Assembly (NCBI GenBank): GCA_944389145.1
Contig: CALXLH010000017.1
Coordinates: 1-44,160, forward strand
Source of the DNA: an uncultured Spirochaetaceae bacterium
Lineage (GTDB): Bacteria; Spirochaetota; Spirochaetia; Sphaerochaetales; Sphaerochaetaceae
Length of the DNA stretch: 44,160 nucleotides
Reading direction: 5' to 3'
Below, one piece after another: positions 16,842 through 26,193 of the stretch (the first letter of the stretch is position 1; each line of letters begins with the position of its first letter). The notes beneath the pieces are model-generated. The model was not told the DNA's origin. It did not search any database and saw only the letters and a list, made by a program, of their open reading frames with translations. The translations under genes and the position numbers were made by a program.

Positions 16842-18083
16842 ATGAAAAGATTTTCAATCGTTCTGATGATGCTCGCGTGTGTCGCCATGGCTGCGTTCGG
16901 TAGCGGAAGCAGCGAGAGCGCATCATCCGATGGAGTGGTAGAGATAGAGTTCTTCTCGCTTAAGCCAGAGGCCGTTGATTGCTATCAGGAGCTTGTCGAT
17001 GAGTTCAACGCCGCCAATCCTGATATCAACGTGACGCTGACATCCACAGCGGACGCGCAGACGGTATTCCTTACCAGGGTAGCCACCAACACCGTTCCTG
17101 AGTGCTGCTATGTCTTCTTCAACGCCACCTATGAGGAATTCTTCCGTGAGGGACTCTTCATCGATCTTACCGATGATCCTCTTCTTGACCTTGTGCAGCC
17201 GAGCATCGCCGAGATGGCGGAGGTTGATGGAAGGAACTATTCCATCCCTGTCACGCTCTCCCCGAGCGGAATCTACTACAACAAGGATATGTTCGCGGAG
17301 CATGGATGGACGATGCCCGATACCTACGAGGGCCTGATTGCGCTTTGCCAGGAGATGGAGGCCGCGGGAATCCAGCCATTCGCCTTCTCCGATAAGGACG
17401 CCCATACGATCGGACAGCAGGCAGAGAGGCTCATCAATGGAAACATCAACGTCGATGTCATCTCCAAGTTCGAGGCTGTCGGTGCCGGAGAGACCTCATG
17501 GACGAAGGAGCCTGAGATGAGGGAGCTTGCGGAGATGCTTCTTGAGCTGCGCGAGTATGGCCCTGCTGACAACCTCGGAATGAGCCATGAGCAGGCGATT
17601 GCAGATTTCGTCAATGGCAAGGTCGCGATGATCATCTCCGGAACCTGGGCCGCCACGACGATCAACCAGGCCAATGTCACGTTCGACTATGAGATGCTTC
17701 CGTTCCCGTCATATGATGGCAGGCCTGTATACCTCTCAACCTGCCCAGATACCTGCTATGCGATCTCCGCGTCCGCTTCTCCTGAGAAGCAGGAGGCTTC
17801 CAGAAGGTTCCTCGAGTTCCTTCTCTCCTCCGAGGCTCTTGGGAAGTGGCTCCAGACCGACCTTTCCCCGAACATGGCCGTCGAGGCTGATTACAACGTC
17901 GAGTGCTTCAGCGTGATCAACGACATGCTCTCCGAGGGCGCTATGGTGATGCTTCCGTCCGTCCTTCAGCCAGCAGGCTTCAGGGTTGACTGGCAGGTTG
18001 CCGTACAGCAGCTCTTCATCGATCATGACATCGACGCGTTCCTCGCCAAGAGCGATGAGCTGACGGTCGATTACTATAACTGA
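16842..18083 (+). CDS. Extracellular solute-binding protein, family 1 (sugar ABC transporter)
   Basis: A 413-residue periplasmic binding protein. The N-terminal signal peptide (about 20-24 residues) ends AAFGSGSSESASS; no Cys stands at the cleavage region, so it is probably cut by signal peptidase I and left soluble or membrane-tethered by the helix. The fold is of the MalE type: EIEFFSLKPEAVDCYQ, VPVTLSPSGIYYNKDMF-like hinge, SGTWAATTI. AAAGGAGG stands 5-6 nt before the ATG. Two permease genes follow after a hairpin. No ATPase gene is nearby, so a shared MsmK-type ATPase is likely. A pectic oligosaccharide is inferred from context. Confidence 0.93.
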   Translation: MKRFSIVLMMLACVAMAAFGSGSSESASSDGVVEIEFFSLKPEAVDCYQELVDEFNAANPDINVTLTSTADAQTVFLTRVATNTVPECCYVFFNATYEEFFREGLFIDLTDDPLLDLVQPSIAEMAEVDGRNYSIPVTLSPSGIYYNKDMFAEHGWTMPDTYEGLIALCQEMEAAGIQPFAFSDKDAHTIGQQAERLINGNINVDVISKFEAVGAGETSWTKEPEMRELAEMLLELREYGPADNLGMSHEQAIADFVNGKVAMIISGTWAATTINQANVTFDYEMLPFPSYDGRPVYLSTCPDTCYAISASASPEKQEASRRFLEFLLSSEALGKWLQTDLSPNMAVEADYNVECFSVINDMLSEGAMVMLPSVLQPAGFRVDWQVAVQQLFIDHDIDAFLAKSDELTVDYYN

Positions 18084-18099
18084 TCGGTTACCGATCGCG

Positions 18100-18123
18100 T
18101 GCCGCGGCGGCTCTGCCGCGGCA
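18100..18123 (+). terminator. Intercistronic hairpin between binding protein and permeases
   Basis: TGCCGCGGC-GGCTCT-GCCGCGGCA gives a perfect 9-bp GC-rich stem with no T tract. A smaller perfect palindrome GATCGG-TTA-CCGATC stands just before it at 18082-18096. Such hairpins commonly raise the amount of binding-protein mRNA over permease mRNA. Confidence 0.65.
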
Positions 18124-18145
18124 TATATGCAGGAAGATTATCGAG

Positions 18146-19033
18146 ATGCTAGGAAAATCAGTAAAGAACAGAGAGAAATACATCACTTACGCGTTGTATA
18201 TAATACCGGGCTTCGTGCTTTACCTGTGCCTCTTCGTGACTCCGTTGATACTGGGTATCTACTACTCCACGTTCGACTGGAACGGGTTTTCGAAGAAGAG
18301 GGATTTCATAGGCCTTGGAAACTATATCGACGCTCTTACCGATGACAGGTTTACGAGTGCCATCCTCTTCAACCTTCGCTATAGCATCCTTCTGATAATC
18401 TCCATCATCGTCATAAGCATGGTGCTTGCGCTCCTGCTGAACAAGGATCTGAAGGCGAGGGGATTCATACGTTCCGTGTATTTCTTCCCCGCGGTGGTCA
18501 GCATGCTTACGGCGAGCCTCATATTCAATGAGATATACTTCCGCGCCATTCCCGCCGTCGGAGATCTCCTTGGTATCGCGGCATTGCAGAAGAGCGTCCT
18601 CTCCTCGCCATCCACCGCGATATACGGAATACTCTTCGTCCACGTGTGGCAGGGCGTGGCCATACCGACAGTGCTTTTCCTGGCTGGGCTTCAGACGATT
18701 CCGGGGGAGATCCTGGAGTCCAGCCTTATCGATGGCGCCTCGAAGTGGCAGCAGTTCTGGAAGATCACGATACCGTACCTCCTTCCTGTCGTCAGCGTCG
18801 TGCTTGTCCTTGTCCTGAGAGACGGACTGATGGTCTTCGATTACATCGTGGGCCTTACCGATGGCGGCCCGGGCGGAGCCACGACAAGCATAGTCATGCT
18901 CGTTTACAGGCAGGGCTTCGAGGAGATGAAGTTCAGCTTCGCGATCGCAGAGGCCCTGATGATATCGGTGGTGCTGATAGCAGTATCGGCGTTCCAGATG
19001 ATCGTTATAAACAGGAAAAGCATAGAGGACTGA
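18146..19033 (+). CDS. Sugar ABC transporter permease (UgpA/MalF type)
   Basis: A 295-residue inner membrane protein with six predicted helices. It shows the CUT1 first-subunit pattern: IPGFVLYLCLFVTPLILGIYY near the start, FIGLGNY, and the EAA loop ESSLIDGASKWQQFWKITIP that docks the ATPase, followed by GLTDGGPGGAT. It lies between the binding protein and the second permease (3-nt gap), so it is the first half of a heterodimeric channel. Confidence 0.95.
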   Translation: MLGKSVKNREKYITYALYIIPGFVLYLCLFVTPLILGIYYSTFDWNGFSKKRDFIGLGNYIDALTDDRFTSAILFNLRYSILLIISIIVISMVLALLLNKDLKARGFIRSVYFFPAVVSMLTASLIFNEIYFRAIPAVGDLLGIAALQKSVLSSPSTAIYGILFVHVWQGVAIPTVLFLAGLQTIPGEILESSLIDGASKWQQFWKITIPYLLPVVSVVLVLVLRDGLMVFDYIVGLTDGGPGGATTSIVMLVYRQGFEEMKFSFAIAEALMISVVLIAVSAFQMIVINRKSIED

Positions 19034-19036
19034 GAG

Positions 19037-19882
19037 ATGAAGCAGAAAGGATCTTATATAAACCGTGCCAGATGGTATGTCTACGCCATCCTGGCAGTCG
19101 GAATACTTATCATAGCGCTGCCGTTCTACCTGACGGTCATCACGCCGTTCAAGACCTCGTCTGAGATCCTGGGAAACTTCTTCTCCTTCCCTAAGAGCTT
19201 TTATCTGGGGAACTTCATGAAGGTCCTCTCCAAGCCTGATTATTACTATGCCATCGGCAACTCCATCATCATAACCGGCATCGCTGTAGCGATCATGTCG
19301 ATACTCCTTCCGATGCTTGCCTATCCGCTTTCGCGAGGCATGAGGGAGAAGCGGATCTTCAAGGTCATCTACTTCATCATCGTCTGCGGCATATTCGTGC
19401 CGTTCCAGGTCAGGATGCTGCCGCTGATGAAGCTCGTCAACGCGCTGGGGCTGATGAACATACCGGGAATAATAGTCCTCTATGTCGCCACCTCCGTCTG
19501 TGAGGGAACGTACCTTTATGTCGGGTACATGGCCTCGATGCCGACCTCGATGGAGGAGGCCGCGTATATCGACGGAGCAAGCACGAACAAGACCTTCTGG
19601 ATGATCGTGTATCCGCTGCTGCGTCCGATAACCGCCACGGTGCTGATCAAGAACTCGCTCTGGATATGGAACGACTTCTTCATGCCGCTCCTTGTCCTCA
19701 ACCGTTCTTACAAGCTTCACACGATCACGCTGTTCCAGCACTCGTTCAAGACTGCGTACACGACGGATTACACGCTGGCGTTCACCACGTTCCTCATGTC
19801 GATACTGCCTATAATGCTCGTGTACATATTCGCTCAGAAGCACATCATCAGCGGCCTCACCAATGGTGCGGTGAAGGGCTGA
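19037..19882 (+). CDS. Sugar ABC transporter permease (UgpE/MalG type)
   Basis: A 281-residue inner membrane protein of the CUT1 second-subunit type. Visible features are PFYLTVITPFKTSSEI after the first helix, six predicted membrane segments, the EAA loop SMEEAAYIDGASTNKTFWMIVYP and the C-terminal QKHIISGLTNGAVKG typical of this subunit. It starts 3 nt after the first permease and is followed after 11 nt by the CE15-like esterase, so transport and esterase genes are probably one operon. Confidence 0.95.
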   Translation: MKQKGSYINRARWYVYAILAVGILIIALPFYLTVITPFKTSSEILGNFFSFPKSFYLGNFMKVLSKPDYYYAIGNSIIITGIAVAIMSILLPMLAYPLSRGMREKRIFKVIYFIIVCGIFVPFQVRMLPLMKLVNALGLMNIPGIIVLYVATSVCEGTYLYVGYMASMPTSMEEAAYIDGASTNKTFWMIVYPLLRPITATVLIKNSLWIWNDFFMPLLVLNRSYKLHTITLFQHSFKTAYTTDYTLAFTTFLMSILPIMLVYIFAQKHIISGLTNGAVKG

Positions 19883-19893
19883 GAGGAGGAAGG

Positions 19894-20988
19894 ATGAAGA
19901 CTATAGACGACAGGCTACCGAAGATCGGCGTGGCCTTTGACGGAACCAGGATAGCCACCAAGGAGCAGTGGGAGGGTAAGAGGAGGCCTGAGATCCTCGG
20001 CTTCTTCAAGGACGAGGTATACGGGAACTTCCCTGCCCGCCCGGAAGATCTCTCGTTCCGCGTCGTATCATCAGAGCGTTCTGTCTTCTCCGATGATGTC
20101 ACGACCGAGGTCCTGGAGGCTTCATTCTCCGGGGATAGGGGAACCTTCTCCTTCCCGTTCTATATGTTCATCCCCCGTTCAGATAGGCCCGTGCCTGTGA
20201 TGCTGCTCATCTGCAACAGGAGCAAGGCGGAGAACATCGACCTCTCGCGTCAGATACATACCGACTTCTTCCCAGTCGAATATCTCACTAGCCATGGTTA
20301 TGCCGCTGTCTCCTACTGGGTCGAGGATCTCGATACCGACAGGGATGATGGCTCGGTGAATGGCGTCCAGCAGGCGTTCTCGCTCTCCGGCGATCATGCC
20401 TGGGGAACGATCGCGGCCTGGGCCTGGGGCGCTATGAGGGTGATGGATCATATAGAGACGGATCCTCGCCTCGACAAGAGCCGCGTTGCCGTGGTTGGTC
20501 AGTCAAGAGGCGGCAAGACCGCGCTTTATGCCGCGGCCTGCGATGAGCGCTTCAATGCCGTGTACTCCAGCTGCTCTGGCTGCACGGGCGCCGCGCTCTC
20601 ACTTTATAAGGATGGGGAGACGATAAGGCAGATCAACGAGGTCTTCCCGTATTGGTTCTGCAAGGCATATAGGAAATATGATGGCAACGAGGTTGCTCTC
20701 AGGTGCGATCAGCATGAGCTTCTTTCCCTCATAGCTCCGCGCTGCCTCTATGTCGCCAGCGCATCCATGGATGACTGGGCTGATCCGAAGGCCGAGTACG
20801 CCTCTGCCTATCTTGCGGGAGAGGCCTATGGCTACTACGGGCTCAAGGGGCTTGAGAGCGATGTGCAGCCACGGCCTTGCCTGCAGGTCACGGGCGATAG
20901 GGTAGGCTATCATCTGCGGCCAGGGGTGCATGACCTGACGCTCTATGACTGGCAGATGTTCATGTCGTTCCTTGAAAGCAGGAAGTAA
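19894..20988 (+). CDS. CE15-like alpha/beta-hydrolase esterase, cytoplasmic
   Basis: A 364-residue alpha/beta hydrolase. The nucleophile elbow GQSRGGKTA (S204) closely resembles the GCSRxGK signature of CE15 glucuronoyl esterases, and LLSLIAPRCLYVAS and VHDLTLYDW fit the acid/His region of the same superfamily (also called acetyl xylan esterase-like). There is no signal peptide, unlike the secreted CE15 enzymes that cut lignin-carbohydrate esters. In this locus a uronate ester of a pectic oligosaccharide is a plausible substrate. The true start is ATG 19894, 11 nt after the permease stop with GAGAGGAGG in front; the frame is open much further upstream but overlaps the permease. Confidence 0.8.
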   Translation: MKTIDDRLPKIGVAFDGTRIATKEQWEGKRRPEILGFFKDEVYGNFPARPEDLSFRVVSSERSVFSDDVTTEVLEASFSGDRGTFSFPFYMFIPRSDRPVPVMLLICNRSKAENIDLSRQIHTDFFPVEYLTSHGYAAVSYWVEDLDTDRDDGSVNGVQQAFSLSGDHAWGTIAAWAWGAMRVMDHIETDPRLDKSRVAVVGQSRGGKTALYAAACDERFNAVYSSCSGCTGAALSLYKDGETIRQINEVFPYWFCKAYRKYDGNEVALRCDQHELLSLIAPRCLYVASASMDDWADPKAEYASAYLAGEAYGYYGLKGLESDVQPRPCLQVTGDRVGYHLRPGVHDLTLYDWQMFMSFLESRK

Positions 20989-21000
20989 TCCAGGTCGGAT

Positions 21001-22185
21001 ATGATCTCAAGGGATTCTGCGAAGGTCCTTGTCCTAGATGCCGTGTCATTGCTAGGGCAAGGCGTGATATACATGATCAACCTCGCCCTGGTGTACTATC
21101 TGAGGTATTCGAATGGTATCCCATCGGGGATTGTCGGGCTTGCCGCCAGCACATATACCCTGGCATTCTTCCTGGGATGCATGTTCCTGTATCCGATATA
21201 CGCCCGTTTCTCCGGGCATGTGCTGATTGGCGCGTCATTCCTGGGGATGTCCCTCGCGATCCTTGCGCTGCTGCAGGCTGAGGCGATCTGGCTTATCTTC
21301 CTCTGCCTCGCTCTCTATGGTCTCTTCATGAGCCTCCTATGGGCGCCTCTCGAGGCCTGGCTGATGGATTCTGCCGATGAGCGTTCGATAAACAGCATCC
21401 TCGGCTCGTTCAACCTCTCATGGAGCCTTGGCGTGGGGCTTTCCCCGCTGATCACGACCTGGATCGTGAGCATGGATCCCCGCAATGTATTCATCATCGG
21501 TATCGCGGTATTCGTCATGCTATGGCTGACCACCTCGATCCTTGCGCGCTTCTGCCGCCCTGCCAGGCCCTCATCTGATGAGAAGTCGATCGACCCGACG
21601 ATAGGAGCGGCTTCAAGGAGGGTGCTTGCCATACGCGTTATATCATGGAGCGTCGCGTTCATGGCCTACGCGGTACAGGCGATACTCCTTAATATCTTCC
21701 CGATGTTCGCGAAGGATATCCTTGGGGTTTCCGACCAGATGAGCGGCACGATATTGTTCCTGAGGGGGATGGCGGCCTGTGCCTCCTTCTTCTTCCTCTC
21801 GCACACGTCCTGGTGGCAGCTGAGGTTCAGCAGGATCCTCGGAGCGGAGGCGCTGATCGCCATTCTCATGATCGTGCTGTCCGCATCCCGCTCAATAGCC
21901 GTGATCGCCATCTCCATCCTGATCTATGGCCTGGTCTTCTCGCTCTGTGCCTCGTTCAGCTCGTTCCACAGCGCCTGCGGAATCGGAGATAAGGTCCGGA
22001 CGATGCGTATACATGAAGGCGTCATTAACCTGGGTTCCGTGGTTGGCACGGCCCTTGGCGGAGTCATCTATGAGAGGGCGGGGTATAGTGCGGTATGGCT
22101 GATGCTCATCATCATGCTCGTGCTGCTCGCCTCCGTCCAGATCGCATATTACCTGCATGAGACGAAGGAGGAACGATACATGTAG
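21001..22185 (+). CDS. Major facilitator superfamily transporter
   Basis: A 394-residue membrane protein with about 11-12 hydrophobic segments. GLFMSLLWAPLEAWLMDSADE and the polar central loop (RFCRPARPSSDEK) divide it into two six-helix halves as in MFS carriers. It starts 12 nt after the esterase stop, so it may be the last gene of the transporter/esterase operon, possibly handling a mono- or disaccharide product. No family motif gives the substrate. The ribosome site is weak. Confidence 0.82.
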   Translation: MISRDSAKVLVLDAVSLLGQGVIYMINLALVYYLRYSNGIPSGIVGLAASTYTLAFFLGCMFLYPIYARFSGHVLIGASFLGMSLAILALLQAEAIWLIFLCLALYGLFMSLLWAPLEAWLMDSADERSINSILGSFNLSWSLGVGLSPLITTWIVSMDPRNVFIIGIAVFVMLWLTTSILARFCRPARPSSDEKSIDPTIGAASRRVLAIRVISWSVAFMAYAVQAILLNIFPMFAKDILGVSDQMSGTILFLRGMAACASFFFLSHTSWWQLRFSRILGAEALIAILMIVLSASRSIAVIAISILIYGLVFSLCASFSSFHSACGIGDKVRTMRIHEGVINLGSVVGTALGGVIYERAGYSAVWLMLIIMLVLLASVQIAYYLHETKEERYM

Positions 22186-22276
22186 AGAGATAGCCCATTC
22201 CCTTAACATGACAATCGCTTCTTCTGTCCCTGCCTTGAGAAAATACGATTAAAATGCAAGGCCGGTTGTCTTTTCT

Positions 22277-22305
22277 TTGCATTGATTCCGTTTGTTGTGT
22301 ACACT
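22277..22305 (+). promoter_or_regulatory. Probable promoter of the proline symporter gene
   Basis: TTGCAT and TACACT are spaced by 17 bp, about 30 nt before the putP start. The 150-bp gap after the MFS gene and a terminator after putP suggest a single-gene unit. Confidence 0.55.
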
Positions 22306-22335
22306 GGATTGAAATTACGCTTCTTGGAGGGAGAT

Positions 22336-23898
22336 ATGAGTACATCCTCAGCCCAGATGCTTATCTCGATGGTTCTCTATATGAGCGTCGTGATCGGCAT
22401 CGGCGTTTACTTTGCTAAGAGGGCCAATCAGAACAGCGATAACTATTATCTTGGCGGACGTTCCCTTGGTCCATGGGTCGCCGCATTCAGCGCGGAGGCC
22501 TCCGATATGTCCGGCTGGCTCCTGATGGGGCTCCCGGGACTTGCTTACTGGACAGGGCTTGCCGACGCGTTCTGGACGGCGATCGGACTTGCGATCGGAA
22601 CGTATGTGAACTGGCTTCTGGTAGCCAAGAGGCTTAGACGCTATTCGCATGTCGCCGGTAACTCTATAACGATTCCGGAATTCTTCAGCAACAGGTTCCA
22701 TGAGAAGAAGAAGGTGATACTCACGATCTCTTCGCTCTTTATCCTCGTCTTCTTCTGTGTCTATGCCTCCAGCTGCTTCGTGACCTGCGGCAAGCTCTTC
22801 TCCTCGATATTCGGTGCTGACTACAGGGCAATGATGCTCTGCGGTGTCGCGTTCGTGGTAGTCTATACATTCCTTGGCGGCTTCCTCGCTGAGAGCGTCA
22901 GCGACTTCATGCAGGCTATCATCATGGTCTTCGCCCTCGTCGTCGTGCTTGTCTCCGGCACTGCCGCTGCTGGTGGCATAGGGCAGGTCTTCGATAACAT
23001 CAGGAACATCCCCGGCTTCCTGGAGTTCTTCCATATCGCATCTCCGGCTCTTAATGAGGCCGGCGAGCAGATCATGTCTGGCGGCGTTCCTGTATTCAAT
23101 GATGCCGTTCCGTATCCTCTCCTTTCCGTCGCATCGATGCTTGCATGGGGGCTTGGCTATTTCGGCATGCCTCAGGTCCTGCTGCGCTTCATGGCCATCA
23201 GAAAGTCTGATGAGCTTACCAAGAGCCGCCGCGTGGCGACTGTATGGGTGCTCATCTCTCTCCTGTCTGCAGTGACGATCGGCCTTGTAGGAAGGGCCTT
23301 TGATCCGACAGTGTTCAATACCGCGTCCGATTCGGAGAATATCTTTTCTTACCTTGCCAGCGTGCTGATGCATCCGCTGTTTGCAGGCCTGGTGATGGCA
23401 GGCATCCTTGCCGCTACGATAAGCAGCTCCGATTCCTACCTTCTTATTGCTGCATCGGCATTCTCGAAGAACCTCTTCCAGGGTGTCTTCCATACCAAGG
23501 CCAATGACAAGCAGGTCATGGTCGTGTCGAGGGTCACTCTCATCGTGATAGCCCTTATCGGAGCGCTCATCGCCCTTGATGAGGATAGCATCATATTCAC
23601 TATCGTGAGCTTCGCATGGGCAGGATTCGGAGCGACGTTCGGTCCTCTGATGCTCTTTTCCCTCTTCTGGAAGAGGACGACGAGGCAGGGTGCGATCGCT
23701 GGAATGCTCTCAGGAGGCATCATGGTCTTCGCCTGGAACTTCCTTATCAAGCCGATGGGCGGGATATTCGGCATCTATGAGCTTCTTCCTGCATTCATCG
23801 TATCATCTCTTTTCATAGTCATCGTCTCGCTCATCACTCCTGAGCCGGACAAGGCGATACTCGATGAATTCGAGAGTGCAAAGACATTCGAATGCTGA
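22336..23898 (+). CDS. putP: Sodium/proline symporter
   Basis: A 520-residue SSS-family symporter with about 13 predicted helices. It closely follows PutP: NYYLGGRSLGPWVAAFSAEASDMSGWLLMGLPG at the sodium/proline site (residues about 37-70), a cytoplasmic loop KRLRRYSHVAGNSITIPEFF, YTFLGGFLAESVSD, and AGILAATISSSDSYLL with the sodium-binding serines and threonine. GGAGGGAG lies 4-5 nt before the ATG; the frame is open upstream to 22282 but without a ribosome site. It interrupts the pectin genes without an obvious functional link. Confidence 0.93.
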   Translation: MSTSSAQMLISMVLYMSVVIGIGVYFAKRANQNSDNYYLGGRSLGPWVAAFSAEASDMSGWLLMGLPGLAYWTGLADAFWTAIGLAIGTYVNWLLVAKRLRRYSHVAGNSITIPEFFSNRFHEKKKVILTISSLFILVFFCVYASSCFVTCGKLFSSIFGADYRAMMLCGVAFVVVYTFLGGFLAESVSDFMQAIIMVFALVVVLVSGTAAAGGIGQVFDNIRNIPGFLEFFHIASPALNEAGEQIMSGGVPVFNDAVPYPLLSVASMLAWGLGYFGMPQVLLRFMAIRKSDELTKSRRVATVWVLISLLSAVTIGLVGRAFDPTVFNTASDSENIFSYLASVLMHPLFAGLVMAGILAATISSSDSYLLIAASAFSKNLFQGVFHTKANDKQVMVVSRVTLIVIALIGALIALDEDSIIFTIVSFAWAGFGATFGPLMLFSLFWKRTTRQGAIAGMLSGGIMVFAWNFLIKPMGGIFGIYELLPAFIVSSLFIVIVSLITPEPDKAILDEFESAKTFEC

Positions 23899-23903
23899 CA
23901 GTC

Positions 23904-23927
23904 GAGGGTGGCTAGGTGGCCACCCTC
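23904..23927. terminator. Terminator after putP
   Basis: GAGGGTGGC-TAGGTG-GCCACCCTC is a perfect 9-bp stem, 5 nt after the putP stop, followed by ATGCTTTCT. It separates putP from the convergent kdgR gene. Confidence 0.75.
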
Positions 23928-24014
23928 ATGCTTTCTGAGCAGAATATCAGTAGGCTGAAGGCACAGGGATATCTATGATTGCCTTTTCTGCCTGCCTACG
24001 GCCTTCAGTGACGT

Positions 24015-24788
24015 TCAGCCCTTCTCGTAGCCGAGTATCGAGGAAAGCTCTGCCGCAGCTTCCATTATCTTCCCTGTGATCTTGCTCTGGTCGCAATCCT
24101 CGAAGCGGAAGAGCGGCCATGATACGGATATCGCGGCGACGGTCCTTCCGGAATAATCCCTGACAGGGGCTGCGATGCATTTTATGTTCATCTCATGTTC
24201 CTCATCATCGATGGACCAGCCTCGCTCGTGCGTCTTCCTCAGCTCTTCCTTCAGGGCCTCTTCCGTCCGTATCGATTTCGGCGTGAATGGCTTCAGCGGA
24301 TGCCCGCTGATGTAATCATCAAGCGCTTCATCGCTCATTTCGGAGAGGAATATCTTGCCAATGGCGGTACAGTACAGTGGTATCCGCTTTCCTACCTGCG
24401 AATACATCCTGAGAGTGTATATGGACTCCTCCTTCAGCACATAGACAGCGGTATCGCCTTCGAGTATGCCCATATGGACAGTCTCTCCAAGCTCCCTGGC
24501 AAGGTTCTTCGCGAACGGCTTTGCCGTGGTTACCAGGTCTATGTGCGAAAGGGAGCGTGATCCCGTTGAGAACATCTTCAGCGTGAGATGATACAGATCG
24601 CCATCATCACGCATGACATACCCAAGGGAGATAAGGGTAGAGAGGAATCGGAGAAGCGTGGCCTTGGGCAGTCCCGTAGCCTTCGCGAGATTCTCAAGGT
24701 TTATCGACTCAACGCGCGATAGCGCCTCCAGTATGGAGATAGTGCGCTGTACCGCGCTCATCTGCTTCTCGTCATCCTTCTCTTTCAT
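24015..24788 (-). CDS. kdgR: IclR-family regulator, KdgR-like
   Basis: A 257-residue IclR-family protein. The N-terminal winged helix (residues about 13-75) contains LPKATLLRFLSTLISLGYV, and the effector domain has YTLRMYSQVGKRIPLYCTAIGK and RGWSIDDEEHEMNIKCIAAPV. From memory these stretches and LYHLTLKMFSTGSRSL align closely with enterobacterial KdgR, the 2-keto-3-deoxygluconate-responsive repressor of pectin catabolism. It is the last gene of the transporter-uxaB-uxaA-uxaC operon, starting 4 nt after uxaC with GAGGG 8 nt upstream. A near-consensus KdgR operator lies between the aldolase and kdgK genes. The KDG effector is inferred by homology. Confidence 0.88.
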   Translation of the reverse strand: MKEKDDEKQMSAVQRTISILEALSRVESINLENLAKATGLPKATLLRFLSTLISLGYVMRDDGDLYHLTLKMFSTGSRSLSHIDLVTTAKPFAKNLARELGETVHMGILEGDTAVYVLKEESIYTLRMYSQVGKRIPLYCTAIGKIFLSEMSDEALDDYISGHPLKPFTPKSIRTEEALKEELRKTHERGWSIDDEEHEMNIKCIAAPVRDYSGRTVAAISVSWPLFRFEDCDQSKITGKIMEAAAELSSILGYEKG

Positions 24789-24792
24789 CAGA

Positions 24793-26193
24793 TCAGCCCT
24801 CGAAGTATCTCTGCGCGTTGTTGAAGGAGATATTCCTGACTATCTCTCCAAGCTGATCCATATCTGCAGGGAACTCACCGTTCTCTACCCAGCCTCCGAT
24901 GACGTTGCAGAGTATCCTCCTGAAGTATTCGTGGCGCGAGTAGGAGAGGAAAGAGCGGCTGTCCGTGAGCATGCCGACGAAGAGCGGAAGCGCTCCGACG
25001 TTGGCAAGGACCTTGATCTGCTCCTCCATGCCATCCCTGTGGTCGCAGAACCACCATGCGGAACCGAGCTGCATCTTGCCTCTGATTCCTCCCTGGTAGC
25101 AGCCCATGAGGGTTGCGAGAGAGTAATAGTCCTTCGGGTTGAGCGAGTAGAAGATCGTCTTAGGCACCTCATCGGTCTCTGAGAGTGAGCCGAAGAATGC
25201 GGAGATGTTGGCTGCAAGCTCCACATCGTGGGATGCGTCGTAGCCTGTATCTGGTCCAAGCAGGCGGTACATCGTCCTGTTATTGTCCCTGATCGATGCG
25301 AAGTGGCACTGGAAGACGACGTTGTTCTTATGATATGCGCGGGCGAGGGCTGAGAGCACGAATGTCCTGTAGGCATCCGCCTCATCTGCCGTTACCGCAT
25401 CTCCTGCCATCCTCTTCTCGAATGCGGCGTTGACAGCCTTCTCATCCCAGAAGGTATGCGGGCAGGTAATGAGCGCGTGGTCAGAGGCCTTGCAACCCAT
25501 CTCGACGAAGAATTGGAGTCTCTTCAGAAGGGCATCGATGACGTCAGAGACGCTCTTTATCTCGACTCCTGCAGCCTTTCCGAGCTTGGCGATATACTCC
25601 GCGAAGTCAGGCTTCTCGATGTTGAGCGCCTTGTCCGGACGATAGGAAGGGATGACCTTTGCCGGGCACTTTCCCTCGTCCTTGATGATCTTGTGGTATG
25701 CAAGGTCATCCGCAGGATCGTCTGTGGTGCCTACCGCGTACACCTTGAATTTCTTCATGATGCCGAATACTGAAAGCTCAGGATTGCTCTTGAACTGCTC
25801 ATTGGCGTTGTCATAGATCTTCCTGGCATTCTTGCGGCAGAGGATATCATTGATACCGAAGTATCTCTGCAGCTCAAGGTGCGTCCAGTGGTAGAGCGGG
25901 TTTCCGATGAGGTTCTCCATCGTCTCAGCCCATGCGAGGAACTTATCATAGGGATCGGCATCGCCTGTGATGAGCTTCTCATCGAAGCCGCATGCCCTCA
26001 TCATCCTCCACTTATAGTGGTCGCCGCCGAGCCATGCATCGGTAATCGTCGTGAATCTCTTGTCTGTCGCGATCTGCTCTGGGATGAGATGGCAGTGATA
26101 GTCGAAGATCGGCATATCAGCAGCATGCTCATGATAGAGCGTCCTAGCGGTTCCTGTCTCCAGGAGGAAGTCCTTGTCCATAAATTCTTTCAT
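24793..26193 (-). CDS. uxaC: Glucuronate/galacturonate isomerase
   Basis: A 466-residue uronate isomerase of the amidohydrolase-like barrel. The N terminus MKEFMDKDFLLETG, FDYHCHLIPEQIA (metal His pair), GGDHYKWRMMRACG and GNPLYHWTHLELQRYFGI follow E. coli UxaC closely, and HDVELA, SRHEYFRRILC complete it. It converts D-galacturonate to D-tagaturonate (or glucuronate to fructuronate), the first cytoplasmic step of the pathway. It overlaps the uxaA stop by 4 nt, indicating coupled translation, and is followed by kdgR. Confidence 0.97.
   Translation of the reverse strand: MKEFMDKDFLLETGTARTLYHEHAADMPIFDYHCHLIPEQIATDKRFTTITDAWLGGDHYKWRMMRACGFDEKLITGDADPYDKFLAWAETMENLIGNPLYHWTHLELQRYFGINDILCRKNARKIYDNANEQFKSNPELSVFGIMKKFKVYAVGTTDDPADDLAYHKIIKDEGKCPAKVIPSYRPDKALNIEKPDFAEYIAKLGKAAGVEIKSVSDVIDALLKRLQFFVEMGCKASDHALITCPHTFWDEKAVNAAFEKRMAGDAVTADEADAYRTFVLSALARAYHKNNVVFQCHFASIRDNNRTMYRLLGPDTGYDASHDVELAANISAFFGSLSETDEVPKTIFYSLNPKDYYSLATLMGCYQGGIRGKMQLGSAWWFCDHRDGMEEQIKVLANVGALPLFVGMLTDSRSFLSYSRHEYFRRILCNVIGGWVENGEFPADMDQLGEIVRNISFNNAQRYFEG

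Noticed and set aside
18158-19843. A 561-codon open frame antisense to both permease genes
   Set aside because: It is a shadow of GC-rich codon use in two overlapping real permeases; its product is low-complexity Arg/His/Glu/Asp-rich and has no ribosome site.
22316-22332. Possible KdgR-like site GAAAT-TAC-GCTTC upstream of putP
   Set aside because: The arms carry two mismatches and the gene has no place in uronate catabolism; likely chance.
22348-23493. A 381-codon open frame antisense to putP
   Set aside because: The product has the charged, His/Arg-rich make-up of an antisense shadow, while the sense frame is a clear PutP.
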